NCBI RefSeq assembly: GCF_964204645.1
Contig: NC_134027.1
Span: forward strand, 16,108,485-16,172,484
DNA length: 64,000 bases
Direction: 5' to 3'
Source: Tubulanus polymorphus
Taxonomy: Eukaryota; Nemertea; Palaeonemertea; Tubulaniformes; Tubulanidae
In this document: piece by piece, positions 47,507-59,488 of the stretch
How the letters are laid out: every line of letters begins with the position of its first letter
Numbering within the stretch: position 1 is the first letter of the stretch
Notes under the pieces: model-generated
Database searches by the model: none
Told to the model about the DNA's origin: nothing
Seen by the model: the letters and a program-made list of their open reading frames with translations, nothing else
Made by a program: the position numbers and the translations under genes

Positions 47507-50500
47507 ATGGATAGACTGCTCAAAGATGGTTTTTGCAATTGGATCAATAGTCAATGGTTATTTGACTTGAAAAGATCAGAAAGTCAATTTTGTATCGCTC
47601 AGAGAGATGTAGAGGAGGAAAAGTTTGAAAATGTCGTGAAAAGGTCTTTGGTGAAATTTCAACGAGACTTGGATATGCTTCTAGCATTCATCCACTTGGA
47701 TAAAATAGCCAATGCCAACCAATGGATGGTAGACTGTGTTGTAAAGGAGATCTTGGTATTGGAAGAAAATATCCAAGAGTTAATGGAAAAACGACAAAGT
47801 TTCAAAGTCTCCGATAAATTACCCTTGATGAGCCATTTCGAAAAATATCATTTTACAGACGATGGTGATAAACATCAATTGTTCGGTAGAATCGACAACC
47901 TGGACATTGAAAAACATCTGATTGCGCATTTGAGAAATCTGGCCATTTATATCATGAACTCTACCCAAAGTTTAATTTTACATTGCTACAAGAAAATATG
48001 GGTCGATGACATGCAACAAGATAGCGGGAAAATGAATGAGGACTACTATTGGGATGAAGACGAGTCTAACGAATTGTTTATTACCCCGCTGTCAAACAAC
48101 AACAAGGGAAGGTACTACGTGGTGTCTATAGCTCACATGCTGAGATGTTATATGGATACGTCGCCATCTGTCCAAGATTTAGGGAGTTATCTTCAAGTAG
48201 CAATGACTCCTAAATGGACTAACTTGTGCGATAATTTGTTGATAGACCGACTCTCATCTGTACCCTTCTCGATGTTGGATCAAAATGCGATCGATGTCAC
48301 AGACGGTGAAATAAAAAAGACCGATTTTATACCAGCAGTCCTTCTTTGGTTTAAAGACAAGTATGAAAATGACGATAGTACCCCAGCAAACGCGTTTAAT
48401 GAATTATCGAGAGAATTTGCCGACTTTAAAAAAAACAACCAAGCCCAATCGGTGTTGAACAACATAAGTCCGGGAGCGTTTGCCTACATGTACATGTCTG
48501 GCTTTATGCTACAGCGATTGGACGAATATGGGTGGATCAACATATTGAACGCAGATTACACCGAGTTACTCAGAGCTCTACGATCTGTTGAATTTACAGC
48601 CAAGTTTTGTGCCGAGTACAAGCACGGAGTTAGTTTTATCGACACAGGTAATCTGACTCTGCTCGGTGAACATCCTTCACTCGTTCAATCAATGATACCC
48701 CAACAGCAATATTTGCTCATGTGTGAAACAGTGAAAAATTTAGCAAATCGAAAAGCCAAACACGATCTGAAATGTCTACGGACTAGATGGATACCATCTT
48801 GGTGTGATGCGATGAAATCGTTGCACAACAAGGAACAAAATACCCCGGTCACCTGCATTTGTGACAACCAACCGTCTGAACCATCAGCGACACGCGAAAA
48901 AGAAATGCACAGCGATAACAGTGGATCGGTGTTATGTGGCTACATTAAAGATACAACAAGTCACATTCCGTACAATCAAAGAGTTAAAATGTTTCACAAA
49001 GACTCTACTTTGGCAAAATTTGCCAAGTGCCTTATGGGTACAATTGATGACACACGAAGTATCGACACATCTAATTTGACAGTAGGTGCCCTTTTGGACT
49101 TGTTGCATTTCTTTGGCTTGTGCAATTTTTGGAAGCGTAATTTTCTATGGTATCATGCATCGATATCTTTGCTGCAGATACTCGAAGGTCGAAACTTGGA
49201 CGGGGTCGATAGAATTGTGTTGACTCAGAATACAAGACAGAATGGTTGCGGTTCAAATGAAATCATTTTACCCTGGAATGTTTTTGTGGGTTGTCAACAC
49301 CCCAAAGACTCAATTACTAGATGCATACCCCCCGCGACAAAAACACAAAGTCCCATCGCCATCGACTTTCTCTATATTCCTTTGAACATATCCGATCTAC
49401 GCGCTCTATACGATTACGATAGCAGAGAGACTGGTGGGGAATATTTGAAAAAAATGACTGGTGTGGCCATGGACGGCGATCAACAAGGGCAGGTGAATGA
49501 AAAAGAATGTGCGATGGTAGAGTTTCTATCTAGAACCATAGAATATTGCATTCTATATGATAAGGAACTTGTCAGATCACCTATGGATGCGATAGAAAAT
49601 TTACTTTATCGTCTACACCCATTGGCTGATGATCACGAGACCAAGTCCAAATATACCACTCTTCAAACAGTAAGAACAGTGGGAAGACAAGATGTAACTT
49701 ATACCGATGACAGCGATGTGTCAGAAGGTGATGATAATAGAATAAACTTGTACTACAATTCCTACCCAAAATCACAAATTCAAATTCAACAGGACAATGA
49801 GGAAACTGTAGAAGGCGGTGGTGGTTACTTTTTCCACACGCTAGCTAGACCTGTATTAATTCTGTTGATGCAAGAAATACCCGATTCAAGATTTGTTGCA
49901 AGTTTGGTAAAAAAACTGACCCCGTATGTAGCAGGTATACAATCGACAAACACACACATGACAGAACAATTGAAAATTAACAACAGCGAAAATTTCCTAC
50001 AAATGATGCTGGACTTTGTCCACGGTACGAAAAAAGATGAACATTTATTCACCAACCCTAACTCACCAAGCGCTACTCTTACCCAATCAGGTCGTGTGTA
50101 CGAAAATGTAGTTGCAAACACAGTTGCGCACCATTTGGCTCCGATCATGGCTACTTGGACATATTACTTTTTACACGGACTTGGTAAAAAGTTCTGGTCC
50201 GCGGTGAGAACATGTGTAGAAAAATCTAGCGGCAACGCGGGATTAGGCGCGATTAACGACGTCAGTGTCCAAGAAAGTTATAACCTTGGCACGAAAGAAA
50301 AATGTACCCTAGATAAGTGTACGAATAAAAATGTTCTGTACTCTCGTGGAATAGGCATGGTGACAAATTTTCAATCTACACCGATCGAGACTTGTCCGTT
50401 TCATGATAGAGACAGTGGCATAATTCAATGTGGATTGCACAAGAAAATCGACCACTCTTACATGTTAAAAGGTAGGCTAATAGACGAAATGAAATTTGCA

Positions 50501-50596
50501 ACAAATGTCTGCACAAGAAACTTGGTCAAGGTTTACACAAAAATTTCTACATTAGAAATGATAGCCAGTACACAAGTGATTCTATGCGACTCCTAA
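47507..50596 (+). CDS. Unidentified 1,029-residue protein
   Basis: Intact ORF with ATG in good context (aaaATGG) and an AT-rich TATATTATA about 50 bp upstream (47453). The product is mostly helical, without signal peptide or membrane segment, with a few Cys pairs (CTLDKC) near the C terminus and short acidic loops (DDSDVSEGDD). Size and intactness suggest a major structural or replication protein, but no catalytic motif is visible. I could not assign it to capsid, terminase or polymerase families. It is the last virus-block gene; non-viral spliced sequence begins within 30 bp. Confidence 0.75.
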   Translation: MDRLLKDGFCNWINSQWLFDLKRSESQFCIAQRDVEEEKFENVVKRSLVKFQRDLDMLLAFIHLDKIANANQWMVDCVVKEILVLEENIQELMEKRQSFKVSDKLPLMSHFEKYHFTDDGDKHQLFGRIDNLDIEKHLIAHLRNLAIYIMNSTQSLILHCYKKIWVDDMQQDSGKMNEDYYWDEDESNELFITPLSNNNKGRYYVVSIAHMLRCYMDTSPSVQDLGSYLQVAMTPKWTNLCDNLLIDRLSSVPFSMLDQNAIDVTDGEIKKTDFIPAVLLWFKDKYENDDSTPANAFNELSREFADFKKNNQAQSVLNNISPGAFAYMYMSGFMLQRLDEYGWINILNADYTELLRALRSVEFTAKFCAEYKHGVSFIDTGNLTLLGEHPSLVQSMIPQQQYLLMCETVKNLANRKAKHDLKCLRTRWIPSWCDAMKSLHNKEQNTPVTCICDNQPSEPSATREKEMHSDNSGSVLCGYIKDTTSHIPYNQRVKMFHKDSTLAKFAKCLMGTIDDTRSIDTSNLTVGALLDLLHFFGLCNFWKRNFLWYHASISLLQILEGRNLDGVDRIVLTQNTRQNGCGSNEIILPWNVFVGCQHPKDSITRCIPPATKTQSPIAIDFLYIPLNISDLRALYDYDSRETGGEYLKKMTGVAMDGDQQGQVNEKECAMVEFLSRTIEYCILYDKELVRSPMDAIENLLYRLHPLADDHETKSKYTTLQTVRTVGRQDVTYTDDSDVSEGDDNRINLYYNSYPKSQIQIQQDNEETVEGGGGYFFHTLARPVLILLMQEIPDSRFVASLVKKLTPYVAGIQSTNTHMTEQLKINNSENFLQMMLDFVHGTKKDEHLFTNPNSPSATLTQSGRVYENVVANTVAHHLAPIMATWTYYFLHGLGKKFWSAVRTCVEKSSGNAGLGAINDVSVQESYNLGTKEKCTLDKCTNKNVLYSRGIGMVTNFQSTPIETCPFHDRDSGIIQCGLHKKIDHSYMLKGRLIDEMKFATNVCTRNLVKVYTKISTLEMIASTQVILCDS

Positions 50597-50622
50597 CTTC
50601 TTGCCATGGCAATCTAACCCAG

Positions 50623-52585
50623 CAAGCCGTTCTTAAATGGCTTACTCGTGAAAAGAAAACGAAGCAGCCGACTACAATTAAAGCATACATCTTCACCATC
50701 AAAAACCGGTTGATAAAGTTCATACGTTATGTGAGTATAAATTCGATTAACAATGCTTGTTACTGACCCGAAAGTGTATACTGATACTTCCTATTAACAG
50801 CACGGCGTGGAGAAATGTCGAATGACGGAGGTCGGGTTAAATCAAGTAATTGCGGAGTTAGATCGCATGTGTAAGTCCATGGGAAAAGAATATAAGAGGC
50901 GGCTCTATGAGGTTCATGATGCGCAGCGAGGTGAGTTTTCATGCTAGATATATAGTGCTTTCGAACGAATATAAATCTTTCATACAAATAACCTTTTTCT
51001 ATACCCATGAAGGCCACCTTCTTGACGCCGCTGATATTAAAAAGATTTTGCAATGCGAAATTTCGGACACTGCTGTCAAACTCTTAACCGCCGAGAATTA
51101 TGGAGTAACTCCAGAAGAGTACCGTCTCGTGAGGAACTTTCTATTGTTCGCCGTAACAATGTTGGGGGCTAGCCGACCCTCGCTTACAGTCGGTATTACA
51201 TACAACAGGATTAAACGCGCGAAATTCGAAGAATCAACAGGGCTGCATACCATCAAGGTTGTTATGCATAAAACTACGTCAACACATGGTGCTGGATATA
51301 TCCACTTAGAGCGAGTCCCGTTTACCTATCTTGAGACATTTGCGAGGAGATTTTGCAGGGATAAACCCGATGCTACTATATGGCGCATGACGGTACTCTC
51401 CTTCCACCGAATTATCTGAACAAGTATGTACATGAATTATCGTTAAACTTTGTATCAACACATTATAGTTGCACATGAATTATCGTTAAACTTTGTATCG
51501 ACACATTATAGTTGCACATAAATTATCGTTAAACGTTGTATCAACACATTATAGTTGCACATGAATTATCGTTAAACTTTGTATCGACACATTATAGTTG
51601 CGCATGAAGTATCGTTAAACTTTGTACTCCGTCACTACCCCAACAAGTATGGACCCATTTAAATCATTGTAGAGCATGAACTAAAATATTGTTTTTCAGA
51701 CCATTACGAGCGTTTGTTCAGCTTACAATACCGGACAAGCACGTGACACCAACGCTTCTTCGAAAATCGATAATGACTGCTATGAGTGATAGCGACGACA
51801 AAAGCCTAAAACATTTGGCCCGGTACATGCTTCACAATCCAACCACAGCCCAGCGCTACTACGACCTGGACAAAGGACCTCAAAAAACGATGGACGTCAG
51901 AAAAACCTTCCACAAATCCCTAGCGGTATGTACAAGTATAGAGACTTTGTGTAATTCAGTTGGTTCACCCATCTATACCATGTTTTTCTTGTAGATGGGC
52001 TCCGGCGTTTTTACAGCAGGACCGTCGTGTTCGCAGCCAGCTCCATTGGCAGAGCCAGCTCCATTGGCAGAGCCTCAGGCGAGTTCGCAGCCGGCTCCAT
52101 TGGCAGAGCCTCAGCCAACAACGAATAATTCTGACTCAGCACCTGAACCAATGGAGGCAGAGACTTCACCTCCACAAGATGTAAGAACGTTAACATTTCT
52201 ATTCCACATGATTCACAGTTCACAATAATCATTCATGTTACTGTCCTTTTCAGCATAATTCAAGTGATGATGAGCGTGGAGAAAGGCCGGTAGATATTCC
52301 TGTAAGTTCATCCACATAGGTTTCACTGAGTTCACTGTTTCCAACTAGTTTCTACATCATGATTCATCCGTATTTGTTCTTCTCTTATAGTCCATGCCCT
52401 GTCGAAAAAGAAAAAGATACAGCGACGAGGAAAAGAATCAAATCGCGAGTGCCTTCCGCTACTATGTACCAGCAGAAAAAATTCGAAAAATTGCCCGTAA
52501 GAACGAAGACATAAAGAAAATCATCAAGGCTTACCCAAACGGCGTCGAAAAGCTCAGACAATATTTGAGAAATTTCGATAAATAG
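50623..52585 (+). CDS. Tyrosine-recombinase-like gene in several exons
   Basis: GT-AG-bounded coding blocks can be read at 50623-50730, 50801-50930, 51013-about 51413, 51700-51925, 51995-52180, 52254-52301 and 52391-52585. Most junctions are phase 0; the one after the third block is unclear. The first two resemble a core-binding SAM-like domain (TTIKAYIFTIKNRLIKFIRY). The third holds the first catalytic Arg (LGASRPSL) and a Lys strand (IKVVMHK); the fourth has TLLRKS, then HNPTTAQRYYDL with the candidate nucleophile Tyr. A Pro/Ala linker (PAPLAEP repeats) and a Myb-like basic end (RKRKRYSDEEKNQ) follow. It resembles Crypton-like or domesticated animal recombinases. Start exon may be missing. 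Confidence 0.6.
51432..51629 (+). repeat. 43-bp minisatellite, about 4.6 units
   Basis: Units start at 51432, 51475, 51518, 51561 and 51604 with few changes (ATGAATTATCGTTAAACTTT...). It lies in the longest intron of the recombinase-like gene. Confidence 0.9.
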
Positions 52586-55427
52586 ATTTTCAATTCTGTG
52601 GAATTTCGTTTCGTTAAATATACCTTCGATTAGAATAGAATTTAATTCTTACCATATTTATTCTTGTGGTTGACGAGGAGTATAATTCATGCGAGGAAGG
52701 ACGAGGATGCATCAGGAGACTTAGTATTTATTAAGGATGACTTGGTGAAGAGGATCGCATGCGAAAACAAGATCCACTACAAAGAGAAGAAAGCTTGTAA
52801 AAAAAGTATTATTTTGGGATTCGAACCTGATTGCCTTAAGCATGACCCTATCACTTTGGCTTATGGGCACGTATCTCTTGTCTCAAATCTAACATATTTA
52901 CCCCTACCCTATCACTTTGGCTTATGGGCACGTGTATCCCAAGTAATATGTAATATTCTTGGGCTTGGCGAAGAGGGTGACAAGCTAAAAACGAGGAGAC
53001 CATCACTAAAACACGATACATCATCAAAATGAAGGTTTGTAAGCATGTTAGGTTTGAAAAAAAAATTGAATAATTTCGGGACTCGAACCTGACTAGCGTA
53101 ACCCTGACCCTATCGCTTTGGCTTATGGGCACGTATCTCTTGTCTCATATCTAACAATATTTACCCGTACCCTATCACTTTGGCTTATGGGCACGTATCT
53201 CTTATCTCTAGCTAACAACGTGTTTTAAGAAAATTTGCTCAAATTCAAACGTCCGAGGCTAAGCTTCAGGAGGTCGTACAGACTATTCGTCTCCGGCCCT
53301 TTGTTGGCCATCTTTGGGTGCCCAATGCTAAAATGTTGAGCAGTTTAACTGAACCCTTATAGAATACGCTACAAGGGCCTAAAAGTGGCCTTCGGGCGCT
53401 AGGGTTAAGCTTCCGAGTCTCTTTGGCTTATGCGCACGCGTAACTTTGACATTTTTTTGAACGAAATTTTAATGCCTTGGGCCCGTGTCCAGAGCGCTCA
53501 ACATCGGTGCGATCGAACCCCTGGCCAAAATCGATATTATAGAACCCTGGTCCATAGCCCTGTGTACCGGCCTATAGAATCCTGTCGTTGTCTCCCTGCT
53601 TTTAAGGGGATTTCTAGACCCCTAAACATGCATCATTGCGTTCGGTCATATAAGGCACTTTTTTTTTCAAGCGTCCACGGCGCCCAAGCCCTGGGGTCTA
53701 CCCCCTCGTGCCGCATATCCACGGATTCAGAATGACCCCCTCTATCTTCTAATATCTCTTTTTAACCGTTACGAGGTCGTTGATTTAAACGTGGTCGCGA
53801 AATATCGCTTTTTCGGGCCAAACTATTTATCGACCCCTTAACGCCCTACCCATATCTAAAACCGACCTTTTTCTCGTTCAGGGCGTTAATAGCTACCCGC
53901 TCCCGAAATTTCGAGTCGATTGGAGCAATTCTAAATTTTGAAAATTTTAGGGCTATTTTTTCGAAATTTCCATCGCTCATATCTCCGGAAGTATTTGAGC
54001 CAGGGGGCCAAATCTTTCAGAGGACATACCCTTAGGGCCCTTAAGTACGGGCACCGAGTTTCAAGTCTCTAAGTCCAGTACTTACGGACTTAGAGAAATT
54101 TAAAAAAATCGCTCGGCTTATGCGCACGTCCGACCTTTTTTTTTTGGGGGGTCATAACTCCGGAACCGCTTGACCGATTTTCGAATTTCCGGTCTCAAAA
54201 TGAAGAAAAAGACTTGCTCTTTCAGATTCAATATTCAAATCAATCCCCTAATTAGCCCTAAAGAATTACCCCTACCCCTAAAGTTCGTAGCAAGTCGGTG
54301 AGATGGTGGTAGGGAACAACTAGCCCATAATTTTCGAAATAATATACAACAAATTTTTTTTTTCTAAAATGACTCTGGAGTCTTTATTTCTGGTCGTAGA
54401 GCCTTATTACCGGTTGGGTCGGATGAGGGACTCAAAACTCTAACTGCTCACGTTTACAGACCTAAATTCGGTGCAGGGAGTCCAAAAATATAGGACTTCC
54501 AAGATTTTGACAGATTTTGACATGGCTTATGTGCACGCGAAAAAAGGAATCCAAAAAGGAATCGCCATATATCTCAAAAACTATAAGTCGGATCGTAAAA
54601 ATTCTTGCACCACGCGATTCTACATGCTCGAAATAACGGTACTAGGATGTTTTTTTGAGAAAATAACGACTGATAACAGCGTGCTCATAGGCCAAATTAG
54701 GGATATCATTAACGATAACCCTGAGCTGGGGGTTTCCTTACTTCCGGAGACGTTAGAGGAGATCCGAAGCCTGGAAAACTATCTTTGGGGTCCCATCAAG
54801 GTCCTGGCAGTGCTCGAATTTCGATAATAGGTGGCGTTAAGGACGTTCCCAAAAGCCAAATCATGGATATGAGACTTCACGAAAAATGATATAACTTTTT
54901 TTTGGCTAATAATATTTACACGAATTTATGTTTCCCGTATTCTAAGGAAAATTTTCTACGTCCCTGATACCATTAACATCACTTTCGAGCAAAAAAAAAA
55001 ATTCAGAATTTGACTTTGTCATTTTTTGGACGAAATTTGGTTTTGAGCTAAGGGGTATCCCATTGGGATCCCCTTACTTGCGGTTGGTCTAGACCCTCAA
55101 AAACACCCCCTATCCAATGATAGGAACGACTTCTATCGACCCTATGAGTTGTATGCCGATCTGGGTCCCCTAAGTGCCCGAGGCCCATGGGCCAATCCGG
55201 GCCTCTATTTTAAAGCTTTTAAAGTCTAACGTTCACATAAGCCACTTCGGAAATTTATCAAACATATACGTTCTCATAAGCCATGCACGCGTGCTCATAA
55301 GCCTATGCACGCGTACGCATAAGCCACTTGGCTTATTTGCACGCGTGGTCTCAGGGTTGTTCGGCTTATATGCACGCGTGTTGGTATATGTGCACGTAAA
55401 ACTCGGAAAAAAACACGATGACTTTGG
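52586..55427. other. Subtelomeric non-coding region with a recurrent 14-bp motif
   Basis: No credible gene; ORFs here have poor composition. GGCTTATGNGCACG or close variants recur at 52858, 52919, 53120, 53182, 53425, 54115, 54524 and several times, in both orientations and joined to ACGCGT, between 55230 and 55400. B-box-like strings (GGATTCGAACC, GGACTCGAACC) occur at 52817 and 53080. Confidence 0.6.
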
Positions 55428-55441
55428 CCCTAACCCTAACC
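55428..55441 (+). repeat. Telomeric CCCTAACCCTAACC at a retroelement junction
   Basis: Two and a third CCCTAA units sit directly at the 5' truncation point of the Penelope-like copy that follows. Confidence 0.8.
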
Positions 55442-57270
55442 GAAACAGAGGCAGTTCTATCTGCTTCCCAAAATCCATAAAGAACGCGAGAAGTGGACGG
55501 TACCCGATCGCGTACCGCCGGGGAGACCGATCGTCTCCGACTGCGGCTCCGAAACCTACGAAATTTCGGAATGGATCGACTACTATTTGCAGCCGATCGC
55601 CCGCGGTCACCCGTCGTACGTCAAAGATACCAACCACTTTCTAGATATTTTGGCCGGTAAACAATTTAGCGCCGATGCGTTACTCGTCACCATGGACATC
55701 GATTCGCTCTACACCAACATCCCCCACGAAGAGGGTATCGCCAGCATCCGACAAGCTCTCCGAGATAACCCGAACCCGGGACGCCCGGATGCCGAGCTGC
55801 TGAAACTACTCGAAATCAGCCTGAAGAAAAATGACTTTAACTTTAACGAAAACACATATTTACAGGTAAAAGGTACCGCAATGGGTAAGCGTTTTGCTCC
55901 TTCTTATGCCAATATCTTTGTAGCCGAATGGGAAAAAGAAGGTCTGTCCAGAAGCGAACTCCAACCATCGCTATACGCTCGGTTCATCGACGACATCTAC
56001 ATAGTTTGGGAACACGGCCGCGAAACGTTGATGCAATTCATCGACGTCCTACAAACAGTGAGCCGATCCATCAAACTCAAGTTCGAAATCAGCGACACCA
56101 GCGTCAACTTCCTGGACGTAACCACTTTCAAAGGCCCGCGATTCGAGACAAGTGGCACAGTAGACACCAAAGTCTACTTCAAACCAACCGATTCGCATCA
56201 ATTACTACATCGATCCTCGTTTCACCCTAAACACACATTTTCCGGTATAGTTAAAAGTCAAATTCTCCGGTTCCGGCGCATCTGCAATAACGATTCGGAC
56301 TTACACGCAGCGTCCGGAACCGTCCTTAAAGTACTCAGAGGTCGTGGCTACAAAGACCGCGAACTGCGACACATCAAAAGCCAAGCTCTACGGCACCACG
56401 CCGAACGAGATCTACGAGAACAACAACGGGCCGACGAACCGCCGAAAAAGCGTTTACCGCTTATCTTACCTCACTCCGAAGCCAACCGAACCCTAGCCCG
56501 TAACATCCGAACCAGATTTACGGAACTGGCTACGGCCACCGGCCGGTCTGACGAGGTAACCACGGTCACCGCCTACACCAAGCACAAGAGTCTCAAAGAT
56601 CTCCTAACTTCGTCGCAGCTCAAACCCACGGAGCCACCCCCTCCCCGAGTCCCCTCTTCACCGCATCGTAACAGAAATACTTCCGTTGTTTCCAATTCTT
56701 CTATTTCCAGGTCTACTCAAAGAACTCCGTCAACCCGACGTCGAGGCACCGAGAAATGCAGAACACCGAGATGTCGTACGTGTCCACTCGTCCGAGAAAC
56801 AACCGTTTGCCGCAGCCACAACAAAATGCACGCGATCCGCAGCACAATTAATTGCGCGACCCGTGAAATTGTATACTGCATCGAATGCACCAAGTGCAAC
56901 ATGCTGTACGTCGGCCAAACCGGAATGTCTCTACGAGAACGCGTCACTCATCACGTCTCACGCATCAGAACGAAGAATTCGACTCCAGTCTCGGACCACT
57001 TCAACCAAGTCGACCACACCCGCGAACACTTTCGGGTGTACGGTCTCCAACACCTACCAGGCTCCACGAGACCGATCCGCGAAGCAGCCGAACAAGACTG
57101 GATACGACGACTCGACACGAACACGCCCCGAGGCATGAACGTCCCGTAGACCGCCTCACTACAACAATTAACTCTCACTACTTTTTTACAGGGATAACCC
57201 GCTGCCCGTGCACTAGTGGGGTCTCCAAACCTTCGGTTTGGTCCCCTAACCTCTATCTCTAAACCTAACC
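55440..57270 (+). mobile_element. Penelope-like element, 5'-truncated copy
   Basis: The sequence matches 61788-63618 with a constant offset of 6,348 bp, and the shared open frame translates identically. It begins in the N-terminal part of the reverse transcriptase and includes RT motifs (MDIDSLYTNIP, GTAMGKRFAPSYANIF, RFIDDIYIVW) and the GIY-YIG endonuclease (VYCIECTKCNMLYVGQTG). ORF stop at 57147-57149; the 3' UTR has a 7-bp hairpin (CCAAACC TTC GGTTTGG). Telomeric repeats abut the 5' end and CCTAACC the 3' end. Confidence 0.9.
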
Positions 57271-59444
57271 TTAGCCCGTGCCAGGTTTCCCTCGTAAATT
57301 ATCTTAACTGATTAATTATTAATCATCAATCTATTTGCAGAATCATCCTCCGTCGCCTGAAGCAGAAACCCGCTCAGAGACAGAGTACAAAACAAACTCC
57401 AAGATCACAAGCTCCACAGGAATCATCAACCTTTTATCTTTTAATTAGTTCTCTCTGCTTTACTTTGAAAACTCAATCGAAATTCAGTAAGTAAGAAGAC
57501 AGACCAAATATCAGAAACAGTTAGAAAAATAAACAAAAGCGCGATATCGGGAACCGAACCCTAACCGCTAGTACAGACTGGTTGCCTGTCCCAGGACGAT
57601 AGAAACCGGTAACCAGTCCACCGCTATTATCTATTTCGAAAATATGCGTCAGCACTGAGATTATATCATAGAAACACCCGAAAAGTATTAATTAATCTAT
57701 TATAAATTTAGAAAGAAAGGGAATCTAGAATAGGTAAGAATATACTCAATTACTAAAACGGCGCGCCTGATCGGGACTCGAACCCGCGGCACCCGAATTA
57801 AGCTCCGGAGAATACTCGGGAACCGTACCCGCCGCTCCGAAATTAACCGCTAGTACTGACGGGTTGCCGGTGCCCCGCGTTAGATACCGGTAACCAGTCC
57901 ACCGCTCTTATTTATTTTGAAAATATGCGTCGGCACTAAGATTATATCGTAGAAACATCTGAAAAGTACTATTGTATCCGTCAAAGATTCAGAATTAAAA
58001 GGAATCCAGAATAGGTAAAAAACATTTAGAATAGAACTATTCAATTACTAAACGGCGCCTGGTCGGGACTCGAACCCGCGGCACCCTAATTAACCTCCGT
58101 TTAATCTATAACGTTCGGTCGGGGACCTAACCCGCTACGTCCTAATTAACTATTATCGTATCTACGCGCCAACTCTTGGAACATACTCTATATAGATCCG
58201 GGTGTCAAGTTTCAAATTTCTCTAAAACAGACAGTTTATTTTCGGATAACAATTCTAATGAGATCGCTCAAAAGTATTAGTAGCTATATTCAAAAACCGC
58301 ACTATAGGTTGTAGAAGTATAAGAAGTTTATAGGATAAATAATAGTCCACGGACATCAATCACTGTTTACAAGTCACTCATAATTAGTGACCGATCGGCC
58401 ACCTGCGCCTCTTGACTAATTATCCGACTCAATTCTATACAAAATCGCAGTTACGACGCCTTCAAACTCATCAGTTTTTCTCAAAGAACACAGCCCAATA
58501 TTCCCGATTCAAAAAGAGTTTTATATCACGTATATATTTCAACCTTCGGATTAAAGAAGAGATCATAGTGTTTTTGAACCACTCAAACTACGCAAGCTTA
58601 AACCGATTTACTGAATACCCGCGCTCCGGTCTGAATATATTTGTCACATGTTCAAGTTCACATAGCTTTACTCGATCCTAATAACTCTAAATAAGCGTAG
58701 TTTATCTAATAGAATTATATTTAAGAACTTAGAATTAAAACAGACGTATTAGTAAGACATTTCTATCAAAACTCGTCACCAATAATTAGGGCTAATTAAC
58801 CACCCGCGCTCACTCAGTAATTTAGATCTTACGGGTTATAACTTCCTACTAAATCGCCGACGCCGCGCTGTCTAATTCATCCAATTTTCGGTAGAATACC
58901 GCGTAGATATTTCAAAATCCGCTCTTAAAAGCTTTAGAATACGGAGAAAACTTGATTAACTAAGAACCGGATTTCACCATTTACGACTATTTAGTATACA
59001 CGCGTATATCGGAATACGCCTCGGCCGCGCACCGCTAATTAACGCATCTAAACTAATTAGGAATTAAGCAATTTTGAAACTGAACTCGGACATATTTCGA
59101 ATATTCCGGTTCACGTATATTAATAATACATATTCTAGATTTCTCTTTATAGAAAACACCTTGAGTATTTATTAGGTTATATCGAAATAAACTTTTCAAT
59201 TCTATATTAGACACGCCGTTCTTTAGATCTTTAGAACTATACATCAAAGCAAACTATTCAACAGCTAGATCAAGGGCCATAATTAGTGCTGTTTTCTAGT
59301 CACTCTGGATCAAAGGCATAATTAGTCAGACCCCTAGTTTGTCTATTAGCTTGATCACAGAAGTACAATTAGTCTAGATCACAAGGTCTCATATGGTCAC
59401 TTAACTTCTAACTCAAATACTGTTCACTTGTTGCGCGCTGCGTG
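57271..59444. other. Non-coding AT-rich spacer with about 285-bp tandem repeats
   Basis: Two to three degenerate units of about 285 bp (about 57540-58100) share AAAATATGCGTCAGCACTGAG, a hairpin GACTGGTT/AACCAGTC, and CGGGACTCGAACCCGCGGCA, which on the minus strand is a Pol III B-box-like GGGTTCGAGTCCCG. They may derive from tRNA-related repeats. From 58.1 to 59.4 kb nothing recognisable is seen. Some of this could be the 5' UTR or promoter of the following element. Confidence 0.5.
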
Positions 59445-59452
59445 TATAAAAA
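59445..59452 (+). promoter_or_regulatory. TATA box of the Penelope-like element
   Basis: TATAAAAA lies 49 bp before the hammerhead core and 75 bp before the likely ORF1 start. Confidence 0.5.
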
Positions 59453-59488
59453 CCCGTGTCTAATCCTAGTTCAGCATGATTCCTGCAC

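Noticed and set aside
47507-50596. Major capsid protein
   Set aside because: Size is suggestive, but no capsid-specific motif is visible, so it is left unidentified.
54471-54827. 118-codon ORF in the subtelomeric spacer
   Set aside because: No start context, family or coding-like composition beyond chance; it overlaps the recurrent spacer motif.
55233-55637. Minus-strand ORFs inside the Penelope-like copies
   Set aside because: They are antisense shadows of the reverse transcriptase frame and occur identically in both copies.
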